Below are positions 61,074 to 64,000 of a DNA stretch of 64,000 bases, piece after piece. Positions within the stretch are counted from its first letter, which is position 1. Every line of letters begins with the position of its first letter. The notes under the pieces were generated by a model. It saw only the letters and a program-made list of their open reading frames with translations, made no database searches and was not told the DNA's origin. The stretch comes from Clostridia bacterium (GTDB lineage: Bacteria > Bacillota > Clostridia > Christensenellales > UBA1242). Both the position numbers and the translations under genes were made by a program. Location: contig JAFTKS010000004.1 in NCBI GenBank assembly GCA_017453125.1, positions 49,296 to 113,295 of the forward strand, in the 5' to 3' direction.

Positions 61074-62123
61074 ACAATTCCCCATTATCCATATTGAGAT
61101 CAACATATCTTTCATAAGAATTGCATACATTATACAAATTGTCTTTGACAAATTCTATTTTTGCGTTTCTATCCAACCCAGTTGCATTCGCAGAAATTGC
61201 ATTTATAATTGCCTGCATTTTTTCTTCGTTATGATATACATTTATATCTTTCATTGCAATTTGCGTTTCTTCAGGATATCTAGAAAGAAGATAGTTGATA
61301 CTTCTATCAATTGTTTGCTCGTGCGGAATTTCAAAAAAAGCAATATGACCTTTTGACATACCCAAACAAAATTCCAAATCATAGATTGGTGCAAAAGAGA
61401 AATCTTTTCTACCCTTAGTATGTACAAAAGAAATATTATTTTTGGACAAATCATCATCTTTTAGAATAAGGCGACGTACAATATACATTCGGATAAAGTC
61501 GACGAGAATTTGTTTTCTTTCTCTCTGAAAAACGTGCGGGTGCTTTGTGAGTTGTAATCTTATTCCTCTTTCTAACATTGGCATAAGACCCTCAATTGGA
61601 TACGATGGCTCAAACTAGGGCCTTTTGAAAACTCACCAAAGTCGACAATTTCTTGCTTGTCTTTTAAAAAATCTACACTAATAAAATATTTACCAGTTGG
61701 GTCAAGAGTATTATATGCAGACTTTACACCAAGAATATTTGCTATTCTTGATGCAATAACATCAGCATTTGCAAATTTGTAACTACCATACCTGAGTTCT
61801 TTAATAATCGAAGAAAAATACATATTCCCAAAGTCTTCTTTTGAAAAAGACAAATCATCAATAATTGGGTCTGCACAAGAAACAAAATTCGAATTAGGAT
61901 TATTTCTTTTTTCATCAAACAAATCAAAAAGAACAGAGCCTTTGGTTCTTACAAATCTCTTTTTTACAGTGCCTAATTTATTAGGATTTGATTTATCTAT
62001 TATAACTTTTGTAAAAGGTTTGTGATATTCATTAATAGCTTTTTCAGATATGTTTTCAATATCCGAAACTTCGCCCAAAACCTTTTTGTACAATGAATTG
62101 TATAAAAATTCTTTATTACCCAT
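61060..62123 (-). pseudogene. HipA-like kinase, cluster member 1, frameshifted
   Basis: Two overlapping frames make one kinase-length protein (~354 residues). The first, 62123-61572, encodes the N-terminal part (IASRIANILGVKSAYN, FISVDFLKD) and ends out of frame in CQC. The second, 61584-61060 by its first ATG, encodes the kinase signature (LSKNNISFV, APIYDLEFCL). They can be joined near 61611-61618, where one missing base would give GPSFEPSYPIEGL. Either a real frameshift (pseudogene), a sequencing error, or two coupled polypeptides. The ATG at 62123 has GGGGTGG upstream. Both halves keep their conserved residues. Confidence 0.75.
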
Positions 62124-62308
62124 AATCCACCCCATATTTATATAATTATATCATATATGTAGCAGAATTTCAATATCCTATATACAAGATGTATATTCTC
62201 ATTTTAATTGCAACAGTTTTTATTTTAGAACTATGTAGGTTTTATACTTCTAGTTCTTTCTTTTTTGTGTAAAACAAGATATATAAAACTCTTCTCTTTG
62301 TGTCGAAG

Positions 62309-62342
62309 ATAAAAGACATTCAAGTTAAATTTTGAATGTCTT
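62309..62342 (-). terminator. Terminator of the 62348 gene
   Basis: AAGACATTCAA/TTGAATGTCTT stem with an 8-base loop; T-rich on the minus strand (TTTTATC). It separates the gene from the kinase cluster. Confidence 0.82.
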
Positions 62343-62347
62343 AATAA

Positions 62348-62935
62348 TTATTTACTTAAAATATCTTCTTCATCACTTGTTGGACTTGTTTTTTTGGCAC
62401 CACCACCACTTTGTTGTTCGATTTCTACAATTTCTCCAATAGTTAAAATACTTTTAGCAATTAATTCCAAATCCCTATAATACATATAAGGACCTTTTGC
62501 TTCTTGTTGTGTTTTCCATCTAAACTTTTCAATTTTTTCTTCTGCTTCTTGTTTTATTCTTTGTTTATTTTTTAATGCGTGTGCTAAAAGAGATTTTGCA
62601 TATTCTTCTTCATGAGTATCAAACAAGTATCCAACCCAATCTTTTGTGAAATTTTTATCAACAGAAGTAGTTGAGCCACTACCCATAATATTGCTCTCAT
62701 CTTTATATGTAATAAACTCAAAATCAGTCGCATAAACTTCTAAATTGTAATCATTTCCTCGTTTATCACAATATGCAAGTTCAGTCGAACTATATCTTCC
62801 TGAATAATCAAAATCTTCAAGTGTTGCACTTCTTTTTTGTCCTGTTCTTCTGTCCCAAACTTCACATTGCCAATCTATTGCATATTTTTGTTTTAAAAAA
62901 TCACGAATATCTTCTAATGTATAAATTGTTTCCAT
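62348..62935 (-). CDS. Hypothetical protein (195 aa) upstream of the HipA-like cluster
   Basis: A soluble protein I do not recognise. An N-terminal alpha/beta part (TLEDIRDFLKQKYAID, SSTELAYCDKRGNDYNLEVY) is followed by a long charged helix (~118-140) and a Gly/Lys/Ser-rich tail. SD AAGGAG 5 bases before the ATG. Its terminator suggests it is transcribed apart from the kinases, although it is the nearest gene on the same strand. Confidence 0.72.
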   Translation of the reverse strand: METIYTLEDIRDFLKQKYAIDWQCEVWDRRTGQKRSATLEDFDYSGRYSSTELAYCDKRGNDYNLEVYATDFEFITYKDESNIMGSGSTTSVDKNFTKDWVGYLFDTHEEEYAKSLLAHALKNKQRIKQEAEEKIEKFRWKTQQEAKGPYMYYRDLELIAKSILTIGEIVEIEQQSGGGAKKTSPTSDEEDILSK

Positions 62936-63479
62936 AATTACTCCTTAAGTATGGAAAGTATAGCATATTTATAAAAACATTACAATACCCATATTAAAAA
63001 TTACTGCTTAAATTTAACCCAAACTACCCCTTTATACTTTTTGAGCAATAACACTATATGTATTATTTGCACTTACTTGTTTGTTGCATTTGATTTGAGA
63101 ATGTGCTCCTATATACAAGAAAAGCAACCTTTAAAAGGTTGCATTTTGGAAAAAAGCAAATCCTCTTCGTTCTCATCGCAGATGTGGCAATGTTCATTGC
63201 TCTTTTGATACTGCGTATCTGCTCATTATGCAACACCCGCAGTGGTAAATTTACCAACAAGCCCACGATTGACTTTATCAACAGCCTCTCTTCGAGAGTT
63301 CAGTTTTTCACAAAAAAGCAACCTATAAAAGGTTGCATTTTGGAAAAAGGCGATTCCCCTTCGTTCTCATCGCAGGTGTGGCAATGTTCATTGCTCTTTT
63401 GCTTTCGCAAAACACTCTCTTCGAGAGTTCAGTTTTTCGCAAAAAAAAGCAACCTATAAAAGGTTGCATTTTGGAAAAA
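62936..63479. repeat. Repeat-rich spacer behind the rRNA operon
   Basis: Three near-identical terminator hairpins (63124-63142, 63318-63336, 63449-63467), each followed on the plus strand by CATTTTGGAAAAA, lie 194 and 131 bases apart. Between them are repeated segments. TTCGTTCTCATCGCA and GTGGCAATGTTCATTGCTC occur in both gaps, and CTCTTCGAGAGTTCAGTTTTTC occurs twice. These form small hairpins such as CTCTC-GAA-GAGAG and GCAATG-AA-CATTGC. The 62936-63100 part shows nothing recognisable. No gene is supported here. Confidence 0.85.
63440..63469 (-). terminator. Terminator of the rRNA operon
   Basis: Minus strand GCAACCT/AGGTTGC stem, then eight T, 13 bases past the 5S rRNA end. Two more copies lie downstream at 63318 and 63124. 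Confidence 0.9.
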
Positions 63480-63593
63480 CTGGCAATGACCTAGGTTTCC
63501 GGCTCGTTTCCAAGCAAGTATGTTCGGCGCTAAAGGTCTTTACTTCTGTGTTCGGAATGGGAACAGGTGTTACCCCTTTGCTAAAATCACCAG
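63480..63593 (-). rRNA. rrf: 5S ribosomal RNA
   Basis: On the minus strand the 114 bases begin CTGGTGATTTTAGCA and end GTCATTGCCAG, which pair to form helix I. They contain the conserved GGGGTAACACCTGTTCC and CCGAACACAGAAGT. It lies about 120 bases after the 23S end, in the usual rRNA order. Confidence 0.96.
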
Positions 63594-63712
63594 TAATGGT
63601 AGAATGAACTATTAAAGTACATTCACAACTACATATTTTATAACATAATATACAATATTTGTCAACAATCTTTAAGAATTTGATATGATATACGATTATT
63701 TCATCTTAATAT

Positions 63713-64000
63713 ATGATCAAGCCCTCTACCTATTAGTATCACTCAGCTACATACATTACTGCACTTCCACCTGTGACCTATCAACCTTGTGTTCTGCAAG
63801 GGGTATTACTAACTTAAAGTTATGGGATATCTCATCTTGTGGCTGGTTTCACGCTTAGATGCTTTCAGCATTTATCCATTCCGAACTTCGCTACCCTGCC
63901 ATGCCACTGGCGTGACAACAGGTGCACAATAGGTTCGTCCGCTCTGGTCCTTTCGTACTAAGAGTAGATCCACTCAAATATCCAACGCCCACGACGGATA
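63713..64000 (-). rRNA. rrl: 23S ribosomal RNA, 3' end (runs off the right edge)
   Basis: On the minus strand the sequence contains the well-known sarcin-ricin loop (AGTACGAAAGGACC) and the 3'-terminal region with GTGGAAGTGCAGTAATG and TAGGTAGAGGGCTTGATC. Only about the last 288 bases are in the window; the exact 3' end is estimated. Confidence 0.96.

Noticed and set aside
61060..61584. An independent 174-residue gene
   Set aside because: It continues the upstream frame in homology to the paralogous kinases; a frameshift explains it better, though coupled translation cannot be excluded.
63063..63459. Open frames on both strands in the repeat region behind the 5S rRNA
   Set aside because: They consist of terminator hairpins and repeated spacers; no ribosome binding site and no protein-like composition.
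1..64000. CRISPR arrays, insertion sequences, prophage
   Set aside because: I found no regularly spaced identical repeats with unique spacers, no transposase and no phage structural or integrase gene.

Overview
The window is low-GC, densely packed DNA with AGGAG-type ribosome binding sites and sigma-A-type promoters. It encodes Spo0A, SpoIIE (partial), SpoVG, a CotH-family kinase, a GatCAB amidotransferase and a trimeric HydABC [FeFe]-hydrogenase. Together these point to an anaerobic, spore-forming (or recently spore-forming) member of the Clostridia. The many unrecognised small proteins suggest a lineage without close cultured relatives; I cannot place it more finely.

Layout. 1-2.2 kb: 5' part of spoIIE and greA (minus). 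2.5-6.1 kb: two small plus-strand proteins (one His-rich), a GT8 glycosyltransferase/acyltransferase operon (minus) and a DUF378 membrane protein. 6.2-11.3 kb: two paralogous HTH-plus-membrane regulators, Fe-alcohol dehydrogenase, DegV, and a DUF885-like protein that has lost its metal ligands. 11.4-18.3 kb (minus): membrane LRR protein, signal peptidase I, a HipA-like kinase overlapping a small partner, an ABC exporter and a DUF2804 protein. 18.5-27 kb: two paralogous coiled-coil proteins, tRNA-Ser(GGA) preceded by two 139-bp tandem copies of its own 5' part, a methyltransferase, a lytic transglycosylase, a CotH-like membrane protein and an MTA/SAH nucleosidase. 27.1-31.2 kb (minus): hydC-hydB-hydA. 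31.3-33.8 kb (minus): two surface proteins. 34-37.8 kb (plus): leuS, tdk, queH.

38.7-48.4 kb is mostly translation and cell-wall housekeeping: gatCAB, an ArsR-like regulator divergent from a Cys-rich peptide, trpS, prfA, prmC, rpmE, murC and, on the plus strand, spoVG. 48.7-58.6 kb (minus): a lipoprotein whose promoter spacer holds a G9 tract, a 1678-residue surface protein, a zinc-ribbon protein with a polyacidic tail, spo0A and a second lipoprotein. 58.9-62.9 kb (minus): three tandem paralogous HipA-like kinases, the first transcribed one frameshifted, preceded by an unknown protein. 63.1-64 kb: the end of an rRNA operon (23S 3' end, 5S) running on the minus strand, with three near-identical terminator hairpins behind it.

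Themes: cell-surface and secretion genes (signal peptidase, LRR/InlB/Ig-like proteins, lipoproteins, glycosyltransferase, transglycosylase) sit among core genes. At least four HipA-fold kinases occur without a recognisable HipB. The strongest leads for something undescribed are the tandem HipA-like cluster, the apparently phase-variable lipoprotein promoter, the tRNA-Ser tandem repeats, and the regulator/dead-peptidase pair.
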